From Methanobacteriota archaeon (GTDB lineage: Archaea; Halobacteriota; Halobacteria; Halobacteriales; Halalkalicoccaceae), in NCBI GenBank assembly GCA_022561895.1, contig JADFQH010000002.1:1-39752 (forward strand): a DNA stretch of 39,752 nt, in the 5' to 3' direction. Shown piece after piece: positions 1 through 7,033 of this stretch (the stretch's first letter is position 1; each line of letters starts with the position of its first letter). The position numbers and the translations under genes were made by a program. The notes beneath the pieces are model-generated. The model saw only the letters and a list, made by a program, of their open reading frames with translations. It did not search any database and was not told the origin of the DNA.

Positions 1-330
1 GAGTCCGCTGCGCTCAGCCCACAGATTGCCTACCTCATGACGAGCCTGCTCAAGGGGGTCGTGCAGAGCGGTACCGGGTGGCGTGCCCGTAGGCTGGCCC
101 GTCCGCTGGCGGGCAAAACCGGAACGACGCAAAGCAGCCGGGATCTCTGGTTCGTCGGGTTTACCCCGGACTTGGTGGCCGTGGCGTGGATGGGCTACGA
201 TGATTTTGCTTCACCGGGACGGTGGGGGTGGACCGGAGGCGGTGCGGTCGCCCCATGGTGGACGGAGATTATGGAACAGATACTCAAGGAATATCCCAAG
301 AACGATTTTCCCGTCCCCGAGGGGCCATAA
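1..330 (+). CDS. Penicillin-binding protein 1A, C-terminal fragment (bacterial)
   Basis: The reading frame is open from base 1 and gives the end of a class A penicillin-binding protein transpeptidase domain. It contains the KTGTT motif (the KTG box of the active site) followed by DLWFVGFTPDLVAVAWMGYD, which is characteristic of PBP1A. The family cross-links peptidoglycan in bacteria; archaea have no murein, so this gene does not belong with the rest of the window. The frame stops at 328-330, but the codons from about 303 are shared with an archaeal gene on the other strand, so the stop comes from the join and is not the natural end of the protein. After the FPVPEG stretch the family normally continues. 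The 5' part is outside the window. Confidence 0.85.
   Translation, partial: ESAALSPQIAYLMTSLLKGVVQSGTGWRARRLARPLAGKTGTTQSSRDLWFVGFTPDLVAVAWMGYDDFASPGRWGWTGGGAVAPWWTEIMEQILKEYPKNDFPVPEGP
303..324. other. Chimeric join between bacterial and archaeal DNA
   Basis: These 22 bases read in two ways. On the plus strand they encode the DFPVPEG tail of the PBP1A fragment; on the minus strand they encode the GPSGTGKS Walker A motif of Orc1/Cdc6. Left of them only the bacterial reading makes sense, and right of them only the archaeal one. A short chance identity of about k-mer length between two unrelated genes is the typical signature of an assembly or PCR chimera. The breakpoint therefore lies within or at the edge of this interval. 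Confidence 0.75.
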
Positions 331-692
331 AGAAAGAGATTCGGCGGGCGGTTGTCCCCAAGTGCGACCCGGAGCATCTTCGTGACCTCCTGGAGCTGCT
401 CGTCACGGCCGACGATCCGATCCTCGTCGACGACTTCCGTTGGATCGAGCAGCGACCGATCCCGAATCAAGCAGTTCTGATCGTCGAACTCGAGCAGCAT
501 ATCCTCGATCGATCGACCCTCCTCAGCATCGATCGTCGAGGGCTCGGCGACCGAGCGACGCGACGAACGAGCGCCATCGAACTCGGGGGACGACTCGGCG
601 CGGACGTCGGAGGAGGACGATAGCTCCGATCGAGAGGAGTTCCCCTCGCCATCGGCCGCCGTGTCCGTCGTCCGCGAGTCGTCCGTGGGCAT
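303..692 (-). CDS. orc1/cdc6: Orc1/Cdc6-type replication initiator, N-terminal fragment
   Basis: AAA+ initiator that binds origin recognition boxes and starts chromosome or megaplasmid replication. About 130 residues remain. There is a long acidic, Ser-rich N-terminal tail (roughly the first 75 residues), then the family hallmark VVDEDRIVGRDEQLQEVTKM, then NLFLYGPSGTGKS (Walker A). The sequence after GKS is bacterial on the other side of the join, so the Walker B, sensor and winged-helix parts are missing from the window. The start is placed at ATG 692; a GTG at 701 in the same frame is the alternative. The acidic tail is longer than in many family members. The gene points away from a repeat-rich intergenic region, as is usual for initiator genes next to their origin. 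Confidence 0.85.
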
Positions 693-889
693 GCTCACCA
701 CGAGACACCCGCCGTACTAAAACCTTTGCCAACCGCTATCGAAGTGAGAAGAGTCGATAAAATGGGGAATGAACGGCTCATACGGTGGATGGTTAACAAA
801 ATAGGGGAGGAAACTTCGACCTGCAACGGAGTGAAGGGAAACGAAACCGAACTCGATGGTTTTCCAGAAGAAAAAAAGAGAAAGCGAAT

Positions 890-1079
890 GGACCGAGACG
901 GTTTACGGTCGGAGGAGACGGAGGAGACGAAAGAGCTGGGAGAAACAGGAGAGATCGAAGAGAGTTGAAGAGATGGGGGAGATGCGGGAGATAGGAGAGA
1001 TCGAAGAGAGTTGGAGAGAGTTGGGGGAGACGAGAAGATGGGGAGATCGAAAGGAAGTGGATGAGAGCAAGAGATAGAG
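890..1079 (+). repeat. Polypurine tract upstream of orc1/cdc6
   Basis: About 190 bases are almost pure A and G on the plus strand, with very few C or T. It contains an imperfect internal duplication: a 20-base unit beginning GGAGAGATCGAAG occurs at 948-967 and 994-1013. Such strand-asymmetric tracts can adopt non-B DNA structure (triplex) and unwind easily. Its position next to the initiator gene suggests a role in origin opening or promoter control. That is inference. Confidence 0.7.
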
Positions 1080-1119
1080 AGGAGCGAGACAGATATACTA
1101 GCGATAATAAGTGTCATGG

Positions 1120-1150
1120 ACACAGACACCCCTCTATCGATGTGTTCGGG
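1120..1150 (+). repeat. ORB-like element, copy 1
   Basis: A 31-base element with core CTATCGATGTGTTCGGG, repeated perfectly in reverse orientation at 1514-1544. It is followed by a G-rich run (1147-1175), which recalls the G-string next to haloarchaeal origin recognition boxes. It is a likely binding site for the adjacent Orc1/Cdc6. Confidence 0.65.
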
Positions 1151-1316
1151 GGAACAAGGAGGGGGTGGGGTGAGAGGCGGTCGAGACGGGAGACGAGCGC
1201 CGCTAGAGGACGAAAGCGGTCCAGAAGCGGCTGTAGTCCCCCTCAAAGCCACTCTTCGATTCCTTCTCTTTCTTCTTTCTTCTAGTTCTCTAGACTAGAT
1301 ACACACACACACACCA

Positions 1317-1339
1317 CTATCGATGTGTTCGATGTGTTC
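1317..1339 (+). repeat. Partial ORB-like elements, overlapping tandem pair
   Basis: TCGATGTGTTC occurs twice here with a 2-base overlap (1320-1330 and 1329-1339), matching the core of the 31-bp inverted elements on either side. This gives four related sites in about 425 bp. Confidence 0.6.
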
Positions 1340-1513
1340 AGTTATGTTGGGATTGTGAGGTCATATTTCGGGACGTTCCTGACGAGGATCACATTCCTGC
1401 TAATCCGTCGAAAAACGTCGTTTCTGACCGTGTGCTCTTCGATTTCTTCGAAAAAGTTAATCAAACTCCTGTACGTGCTCACTCCTCTCCGATCGACACC
1501 CCATCAGCTCCAT

Positions 1514-1544
1514 CCCGAACACATCGATAGAGGGGTGTCTGTGT
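1514..1544 (-). repeat. ORB-like element, copy 2 (inverted)
   Basis: Exact reverse complement of 1120-1150 over 31 bases; the next base on each side differs. The two copies are about 360 bp apart and face each other, the usual arrangement of boxes around a DNA unwinding element. Confidence 0.65.
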
Positions 1545-1658
1545 TTCCGACGGCCGATCCACTGATAGGATGAACATAGTATGGGATAAAATACCACCCT
1601 ATCATCAACTATCTCTGCTGATCACCAGTTACACATACCGGCCGAACGACGGTCGGAC

Positions 1659-3707
1659 ATGGAGCGCCACCTGCACGCCGAGGAGTGGGTTGCTGTTGAT
1701 GACGTGGCGGTTCGCGGTCGTGCGTTCGACGGGGGGTCGTTGGTCGCTGGCGAAGCGCTCGCGACGAGGTTTCACGCGGTGCTGTCTCACTCGTCGCGGG
1801 CCGAGATGTCGCCGGCCGAAACATGTCAGCCGTCTCATATCAAGGCATGTCGGTCGAATCCGTCCGAAATTCTCGATGCAGTCTGTGACGTTGCCGCCAC
1901 GTTGGAGGGTTTTTTCGCGGTGGTTATCGACGCCACAGCCCATGACCAGATCGGGAGAACCTATCTCGTCGCCGACGGCGCGCGTTCAATCCCACTGTAC
2001 TACGATGACAACGGTTCGATCGTCAGCGACCGCGGTCGCGCTGTCAAACGCGCGGTCGATGGGGATCGCGATCCAATCGCCGAGAGCGAGCTGTTGCTCA
2101 CTCGGTACGTGACGGGTCCGGAGACCATCTGGTCACGAATCTACAGCACTCAGCCCGGCGAAGTCGTCGCTATCGGAAACGAGGAAATCGTCCGGCGGAC
2201 CTACCGCGAGCACTGGCCAACAGCCGAGCGGGCACAAGAGCGCTCGACGGCCGAGGCGAAAACGCTTCTCCGGGAGGGTCTCGAAACCGCTCTCGATCGG
2301 GTCGAGTGCGTCGCGGGGGATCGCCCGGTCGTCGTCCCCTTATCAGGTGGGTACGACTCCCGGCTGCTTGCGGCCTCGCTGGTCGAGCGCGGTCGGGAGG
2401 TGATCGGCTTTACGTTCGGTCGGGTCGGCCACCCCGATGTCGAGATGAGTCGCGCGGTCGCCGCCGCGCTCGGAATCGAGTGGCACCACGTTTCTTACAG
2501 TGAATCGGAATGGCGACGGTGGTATCACGGCGATGACTGTCGAGCGTATCGAAACAACGCCTTCGGCGGCGACTCGCTTCCGTTTCTCGCCGAATGGCCC
2601 GCGCTCCGCACGCTCGTCGACGAGCATCGAATTCCCAAAGATGCCCTGTTCTGTCCGGGACACTCCGTCACAACGCCGAGCGAGCGCCTTCCCGAATTCA
2701 CCGGCGACTCTACTAACAACTTTACTGACGATCTCGCTACCAACACTGCTTGCGACTCTACTAACAACGTTACCGGCGACTCCGCCAACGATCGTACCGG
2801 CGACTCCACCGGCACTCCAACAATCGAGCCGTCGGTCGAGGGTCTCATCGAGCACGTACTGGACACCCACTACACCCTGTGGGACTGGGACGATCTCCCG
2901 TTTCGAAACGCCGCAAGCGAGCGAATTCGTCGCGGGCTTCTCGGCCGGCGCAGTCAGAGCGAAATCACCGATCCCGAAAGCGCCGCGGCGGCCTACGAGC
3001 GCTGGGAGTGGCGCGGGCGGATGGCGACGTTTACGAACGGCGACCTCCGGGCCTACGAGAATCATGGACTCGACTGGTGGCTCCCGCTGTGGGACCCGGC
3101 GTACGTCCGGGCGTGGGAACGACTTTCATCCAACTATCGCCGGAACAGACGACTTCACAAGACGCTCGCCGTCGAACGATATCGGACCGCAACCGACAAA
3201 CAGCACCGAACCCCTACCGACCAACAGCACCGAACCCCCACCGACCAACAGCACCGAACCCCCACCGACCAACAGCACCGAACCACCAACGAACAGCATC
3301 AGGCCACTGACGAACAGCATCAGGCCACTGACGAACAGCACCGGACCGCAACCGCACACCCCATCTCCCGATCGGCGGCCGCTCGCACCGACAGAACGCT
3401 TTCGGCGTTCGATCGGTCGCTTTCGCTCCTCCGTCACACTCCTGTGCGACAGTTCACTCACCACGACGGCGAGTGGCTCCCGCCGTTTCTCGTTTCACCC
3501 TCTCGGTTCGGCGACCCCGGAACCCATCCGCTCGCGTGGTACGGTGCAGTCGATTCCAACCTGGTAGAACGGTTCTGCGAACCGCCTGATTTCTACGCGC
3601 TCCGCGTGCTTGCAGAAACCGGTCGACTCGATTTCGCCGACCCGTCGAGTCCGATTCCCGATGGGACGACGATCACGCTTCCGATGGCCGAGAGGACGGG
3701 AGAGTGA
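1659..3707 (+). CDS. Asparagine-synthase-like protein with two low-complexity inserts
   Basis: 682 residues. The PP-loop motif SGGYDSR (residues 229-235) and the following FTFGRVGHPDVEMSRAVAAALG mark an asparagine synthase-type ATP pyrophosphatase domain, which adenylates a carboxylate for amide transfer. The N-terminal third resembles the glutaminase half (FFAVVIDA, LVADGARSIPLYY), but residue 2 is not Cys, so glutamine hydrolysis is unlikely and the substrate is open. Two repeat blocks interrupt the synthase domain: a 4-residue Asp/Asn/Thr/Ser repeat (about residues 348-390) and an 8/7-residue Gln/His/Thr repeat (about 510-564). Conserved-looking sequence resumes after each block. It lies beside the origin and is divergent from orc1/cdc6. 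Related genes elsewhere occur in glycan or peptide modification loci, but nothing here shows the pathway. Confidence 0.7.
   Translation: MERHLHAEEWVAVDDVAVRGRAFDGGSLVAGEALATRFHAVLSHSSRAEMSPAETCQPSHIKACRSNPSEILDAVCDVAATLEGFFAVVIDATAHDQIGRTYLVADGARSIPLYYDDNGSIVSDRGRAVKRAVDGDRDPIAESELLLTRYVTGPETIWSRIYSTQPGEVVAIGNEEIVRRTYREHWPTAERAQERSTAEAKTLLREGLETALDRVECVAGDRPVVVPLSGGYDSRLLAASLVERGREVIGFTFGRVGHPDVEMSRAVAAALGIEWHHVSYSESEWRRWYHGDDCRAYRNNAFGGDSLPFLAEWPALRTLVDEHRIPKDALFCPGHSVTTPSERLPEFTGDSTNNFTDDLATNTACDSTNNVTGDSANDRTGDSTGTPTIEPSVEGLIEHVLDTHYTLWDWDDLPFRNAASERIRRGLLGRRSQSEITDPESAAAAYERWEWRGRMATFTNGDLRAYENHGLDWWLPLWDPAYVRAWERLSSNYRRNRRLHKTLAVERYRTATDKQHRTPTDQQHRTPTDQQHRTPTDQQHRTTNEQHQATDEQHQATDEQHRTATAHPISRSAAARTDRTLSAFDRSLSLLRHTPVRQFTHHDGEWLPPFLVSPSRFGDPGTHPLAWYGAVDSNLVERFCEPPDFYALRVLAETGRLDFADPSSPIPDGTTITLPMAERTGE
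2700..2828 (+). repeat. 12-bp in-frame tandem repeat in the asparagine-synthase-like gene
   Basis: Degenerate 12-base units (for example ACCGGCGACTCT, ACTAACAACTTT) encode four-residue units such as TGDS and TNNF, about ten copies in all. The frame is never broken. Confidence 0.8.
3187..3350 (+). repeat. 24/21-bp in-frame tandem repeat in the asparagine-synthase-like gene
   Basis: Four 24-base units encode RTPTDQQH or near variants, followed by three 21-base units encoding QATDEQH-like peptides. Neighbouring units are nearly identical, which indicates recent slippage or unequal exchange. Confidence 0.9.
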
Positions 3708-3777
3708 TAGGGATTGCCGTCGAGATTCATGGATTTCGCGCTCGCTGCATGGCCCTCGTGGTCTCCGTCGTCTGTAC

Positions 3778-3850
3778 GGACGGTTGTAACGATGTACCGG
3801 CGATCGCTGATCCGCACAGGCGATCGCCGGTACGGGACGACAACCGTCCT
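3778..3850. other. Long imperfect stem-loop between two genes
   Basis: An outer 10-bp stem (GGACGGTTGT at 3778-3787 with 3841-3850) encloses a 6x6 internal loop and a perfect 13-bp inner stem (GTACCGGCGATCG at 3794-3806 with 3821-3833) around a 14-base loop. It lies 70 bp after the asparagine-synthase-like gene and upstream of the promoter of the next gene. It could therefore be a terminator of the former, an operator for the latter, or a small palindromic element. No T-run follows. Confidence 0.6.
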
Positions 3851-3930
3851 TATGAAGAAACAACCCGGTTGGCGACGATAATCCCTATGAGTCGCCGCCC
3901 ATCAGTTAAACCGATTCGAAAGCGAGGGGG

Positions 3931-3937
3931 TTATACA
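3931..3937 (+). promoter_or_regulatory. TATA box of the ABC importer operon
   Basis: TTATACA is centred about 27 bp before ATG 3961, the haloarchaeal spacing for a transcript that begins at the start codon. This supports 3961 over the upstream in-frame ATG at 3955 and places the 3778-3850 stem-loop outside the transcript. Confidence 0.5.
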
Positions 3938-3960
3938 TCACTGAGTACGACCACTTGGTA

Positions 3961-5028
3961 ATGAGACGACGAGCGTTTTTGGGATCGAGCGCGGCGATTG
4001 CGACCGGTTTGGCGGGCTGTTCTGCAAACCCGGTCGACGATGACGACGCGGATGACGATACGCTCTCCGTTGCAACGTACGGCTCGTTCGTCGATGCGCC
4101 GAGCGACAGCCCCGGCGAGTGGATCAAAGACGAGTTCGAGGAGCGGTATGGTACCGAACTCGAGTGGCACACCCCTGATCAGGAGATCAACTACTACGTC
4201 GAGCGCCACAACGAGGAGGTCGGGATCGAACCCGAACTCTACCTCGGACTCAGCCCCCACGATCTCGTGCGCGCCGATCAGAACACGGAGGGTGAGCTGT
4301 TCGCCGAACTCGACGAAAACGAACTCGAACACATCGACGACATCGACGAGCAGTACTACTTCGATCCCCAGGACCGGGCGATCCCGACCTACAGCAGCTA
4401 CTGTGCGATCGTCTACGACGGGCGAACCGTCGACACTCCCGAGACGTTCGAGGACCTCCTTTCTTCGGAGTACGAGGGTCAGATCGCGCTTTCGAACCCA
4501 CAGGAAGGGACGACCGGACTCCTCTTTTTACTCTGGACGATCGATCAGTTCGGCGAGGAGGGCTATCTCGACTACTGGGAGGCGCTCGCGGAAAACGACA
4601 TCCGCATCCTCGATTCGTGGGGTGACGTCTATACGCAGTTCGAAGAGGAGGAGATTCCCGTTATCGTATCGTACTCCAACGACCGGGTGTATGCCGAGCG
4701 ATTCGGCAACGATCTCGAAAAACACCAGGTTTCGCTACTGAACGACGAGGCGTACGCGAACGTATCGGGCATCCTTCGGTTTGCGGACGGCACGAACGAC
4801 GAGTTGGCCCACGAGTTCGTCGATTTCGTCCTCTCGCCCGAGGTCCAAGCGGTGATCGCAGAACGCAACGTTACGGGCCCAGTCAACATCGAGACGGATC
4901 TACCGGAGGTGTATCAGGAGTTCGCGGAGGACCCCGACGAGCCGGTGTTCTTCGACTACGACGCGCTCGACGAGAACCTGACGACGTGGGTCGACGACTG
5001 GAGCGACGTGATCGCCGGTGGCCGGTAA
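3961..5028 (+). CDS. ABC importer substrate-binding lipoprotein, thiamine-type
   Basis: 355 residues. The N-terminus RRRAFLGSSAAIATGLAGC combines a Tat twin-arginine signal with a lipobox ending at Cys20, so the protein is exported folded and lipid-anchored outside the membrane. The rest is a periplasmic-binding-protein fold with the pattern of thiamine/iron-type binding proteins: LSVATYGSF, a YSSYCAIVYDG segment, and SNPQEGTTGLLFL. It captures the ligand for the permease and ATPase that follow. Its stop overlaps the permease start by 11 bp, so the genes are translationally coupled. Thiamine or a derivative is my best guess for the ligand; iron(III) or polyamine importers have related binding proteins. 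Confidence 0.75.
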   Translation: MRRRAFLGSSAAIATGLAGCSANPVDDDDADDDTLSVATYGSFVDAPSDSPGEWIKDEFEERYGTELEWHTPDQEINYYVERHNEEVGIEPELYLGLSPHDLVRADQNTEGELFAELDENELEHIDDIDEQYYFDPQDRAIPTYSSYCAIVYDGRTVDTPETFEDLLSSEYEGQIALSNPQEGTTGLLFLLWTIDQFGEEGYLDYWEALAENDIRILDSWGDVYTQFEEEEIPVIVSYSNDRVYAERFGNDLEKHQVSLLNDEAYANVSGILRFADGTNDELAHEFVDFVLSPEVQAVIAERNVTGPVNIETDLPEVYQEFAEDPDEPVFFDYDALDENLTTWVDDWSDVIAGGR

Positions 5029-7033
5029 GGAGCCGGCTGACACGGAACACGTAGCCCAGACGGACGGCGAGGCAGACGCGATCCGTATGAACGGCGAACG
5101 AAACGCCGCGTCGCTCCGTACGGACGGTGAACGAAACGCCACGTCGCTCCGTATGAACGGCGAACGAAACGCCGGGCCGATCCGTACGGACGGTGGGCCG
5201 GTTCCACTCACCGAAACCGAGGAGAACGACAGCTCTCGGAGTCGATCCGAGGACGAACAGCGCCACCACATTCGCGACGCGGTCGAACGACGCGCGGTCG
5301 TCCTGTTCGCGATCGGGACGACGATCCTCCTCTCGCTTCTCTTCTATTACCCGGTAGCGACGGTCCTCGTCGAGTCGCTCGTCGTCGAGGGACGACTCAC
5401 CCTCGCTGCCTTCGCCGACCTGCTCAGAAACCCGTTTTACTTCGGCGATCTCGCCCGCCTGTTCGCCGGCGAGTCTCCCCTCTCTGTCGGTCGCGATCTG
5501 CTATCGAGCGAGCGCCGGATCGGGATCGTCGGCTTCACTGCCTATCAGGCGATCCTCTCGACGCTGCTGAGTCTCGCACTGGGACTTCCCGCGGCGTATC
5601 TCCTCGCGCGCTACGAGTTCCGGGGGCGGAGAACTCTCCGCTCGCTGACGATCCTGCCGTTCGTTCTCCCGTCGATCATGGTCGCGATCGGCTTCGTCGC
5701 CACCTTCGGGCAGAACGGAACTCTCAATGGAATACTTTCCATGGTCGGCCTCGGACCCGTCGAACTCCTCTTTACCCTCGAAGCGATCCTGATCGCGCAT
5801 GCCTTCTACAACGCCCCGCTGATCGCCCGCGTGACGACGGCCGCGTGGGAGTCGGTCGATGCGAGTGCGGTCGAGACCGCACGAAGCCTCGGGGCGAGCC
5901 CGGTTCGCGCGTTCCGCGACGTGATCGCGCCGCAGCTCTATCCGGCGGTGCTGATGGGCGCTGCCCTCACCTTCGTCTTCACCTTCGGAACGTTTCCGAT
6001 CGTCCTTGCCCTCGGCGGGTTCGAACTCGCGACCGTCGAGGTGTTCGTCTACCAGCTCGTCCGCGAACTGAACTACACCGAGGCCGCGGCGCTCGCGATC
6101 GTCGAACTCGCCATCTCGCTCGGCGTTCTCTACGCCTATCTTCGCTACGAGGCGAAACACGCCGTCCGCTCGCAGGGGATTCGACCGCTCCCCCGAAAAT
6201 CCCTGTTCCCCTCCCAACCCTCGCTTCGAGAACTCCTCCCGAGGATCGCCATCGGTATCTACGCGGTCGTTGCGCTGGTCGTGTTCATCGCGCCGATCGC
6301 GAGCATGATCTATACGAGCGTTGCCGGTCCGAACGGGCTGACCCTCGATCACTACCGGTTTCTCGTGGACCGGCAGGCGACGGGGGCGGCCTATCAGGTC
6401 CGGCCGTGGTCCGCGGTCCGCAACTCGCTTCTGTTTGCCGTCGGCGCGCTGGCGCTCTCGCTGCCGATGGGCGTCGTCGTCTCGGTGCTGACGACGCGGC
6501 GGTATCGTGGGCGAAAGCTCGTCGACGTGATCTCGATGGCCCCGCTTGCGGTCTCGGGGATCATCGTCGGGATCGGCCTGCTCAGGGGCCCAGTTTTCGG
6601 CGTCGAGATCGCGGGCTGGCGACTTGCCGTCGGCGGAGCCGTTGCGATCATCGCGGCTCACGCCGTCTCGTGTTACCCCTTCGTCGTCCGGACGGTTGCA
6701 CCGGGTCTCGAATCGCTCGACCCTCGCCTCGTCGAGTCCGCACGCGCACTCGGTGCATCGCGGACCCGAACGCTCGTCGATATCGAGCTTCCGCTCGTCT
6801 GGCCGGGGGTGGTCGCGGGCGCGGCGTTCGCGTTTGCCATCTCGATCGGCGAGTTCTCCTCGACGGTCGTGCTCGCGACGGGGACGGATCAGTACACGAT
6901 GCCGGTCGCGATCGAGCGATTTATCGGCCGTCGCCTCGGTCCGGCAACCGCAATGGGCGTTGTGCTCCTCGTCGTTACGAGCATTAGTTTCGTCATTATC
7001 GACCGGCTCGGAGGTGAGAGCTTTGGACTCTAA
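5018..7033 (+). CDS. ABC importer permease, two fused membrane domains, with repeat-rich N-terminal tail
   Basis: 671 residues starting at GTG 5018, inside the end of the binding-protein gene. About 12 membrane segments are arranged as two homologous halves, as in ThiP/FbpB-type permeases. Each half has the EAA loop that contacts the ATPase (SVDASAVETARSLGASPVRA near residue 278; SLDPRLVESARALGASRTRT near residue 565). The first 60 or so residues before the first membrane helix are a hydrophilic tail made of an 11-residue tandem repeat of the type SLRTDGERNA. The tail is predicted to be cytoplasmic, is not part of the family, and has no known function. Confidence 0.8.
   Translation: MAGKEPADTEHVAQTDGEADAIRMNGERNAASLRTDGERNATSLRMNGERNAGPIRTDGGPVPLTETEENDSSRSRSEDEQRHHIRDAVERRAVVLFAIGTTILLSLLFYYPVATVLVESLVVEGRLTLAAFADLLRNPFYFGDLARLFAGESPLSVGRDLLSSERRIGIVGFTAYQAILSTLLSLALGLPAAYLLARYEFRGRRTLRSLTILPFVLPSIMVAIGFVATFGQNGTLNGILSMVGLGPVELLFTLEAILIAHAFYNAPLIARVTTAAWESVDASAVETARSLGASPVRAFRDVIAPQLYPAVLMGAALTFVFTFGTFPIVLALGGFELATVEVFVYQLVRELNYTEAAALAIVELAISLGVLYAYLRYEAKHAVRSQGIRPLPRKSLFPSQPSLRELLPRIAIGIYAVVALVVFIAPIASMIYTSVAGPNGLTLDHYRFLVDRQATGAAYQVRPWSAVRNSLLFAVGALALSLPMGVVVSVLTTRRYRGRKLVDVISMAPLAVSGIIVGIGLLRGPVFGVEIAGWRLAVGGAVAIIAAHAVSCYPFVVRTVAPGLESLDPRLVESARALGASRTRTLVDIELPLVWPGVVAGAAFAFAISIGEFSSTVVLATGTDQYTMPVAIERFIGRRLGPATAMGVVLLVVTSISFVIIDRLGGESFGL
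5078..5199 (+). repeat. 33-bp in-frame tandem repeat in the permease N-terminus
   Basis: About three and a half units, roughly 33 bases each, share the blocks CTCCGTACGGACGGTGAACG and CGAACGAAACGCC. They alternate between encoding RTDGERNA and RMNGERNA. The tract lies entirely before the first membrane helix. Confidence 0.85.
7010..7017 (+). promoter_or_regulatory. Ribosome binding site that fixes a TTG start
   Basis: GGAGGTGA lies 5 bases before TTG 7023, inside the end of the permease gene. No ATG is available before the conserved N-terminus of the ATPase, so this site decides the start. Confidence 0.7.

Larger units (their letters stand above)
693..1658. other. Probable replication origin (orc1/cdc6-linked intergenic region)
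   Basis: This region of nearly 1 kb has no convincing gene and lies between the divergent orc1/cdc6 fragment and an asparagine-synthase-like gene. It contains a polypurine tract (about 890-1079), two copies of a 31-bp element in inverted orientation (1120-1150 and 1514-1544), two overlapping partial copies between them (1317-1339), a G-rich stretch after the first copy, a CA microsatellite near 1301-1315 and an AT-rich stretch at about 1560-1630. Inverted origin-recognition boxes beside an initiator gene are the standard layout of haloarchaeal origins. The box sequence differs from the common haloarchaeal ORB as I remember it, so the assignment rests on layout rather than motif identity. Confidence 0.65.

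Noticed and set aside
1..330. Horizontal transfer of a bacterial PBP into the archaeon
   Set aside because: The gene ends exactly at a 22-bp identity inside another gene's Walker A motif, and the initiator gene is cut by the same join; a chimera explains both.
3187..3350. Possible CRISPR-like array
   Set aside because: Units are directly adjacent with no spacers and keep the reading frame of the surrounding gene.
3708..3960. Thiamine pyrophosphate riboswitch before the importer
   Set aside because: I find no CTGAGA or ACCTGA pair, and the TATA box position implies a leaderless transcript.
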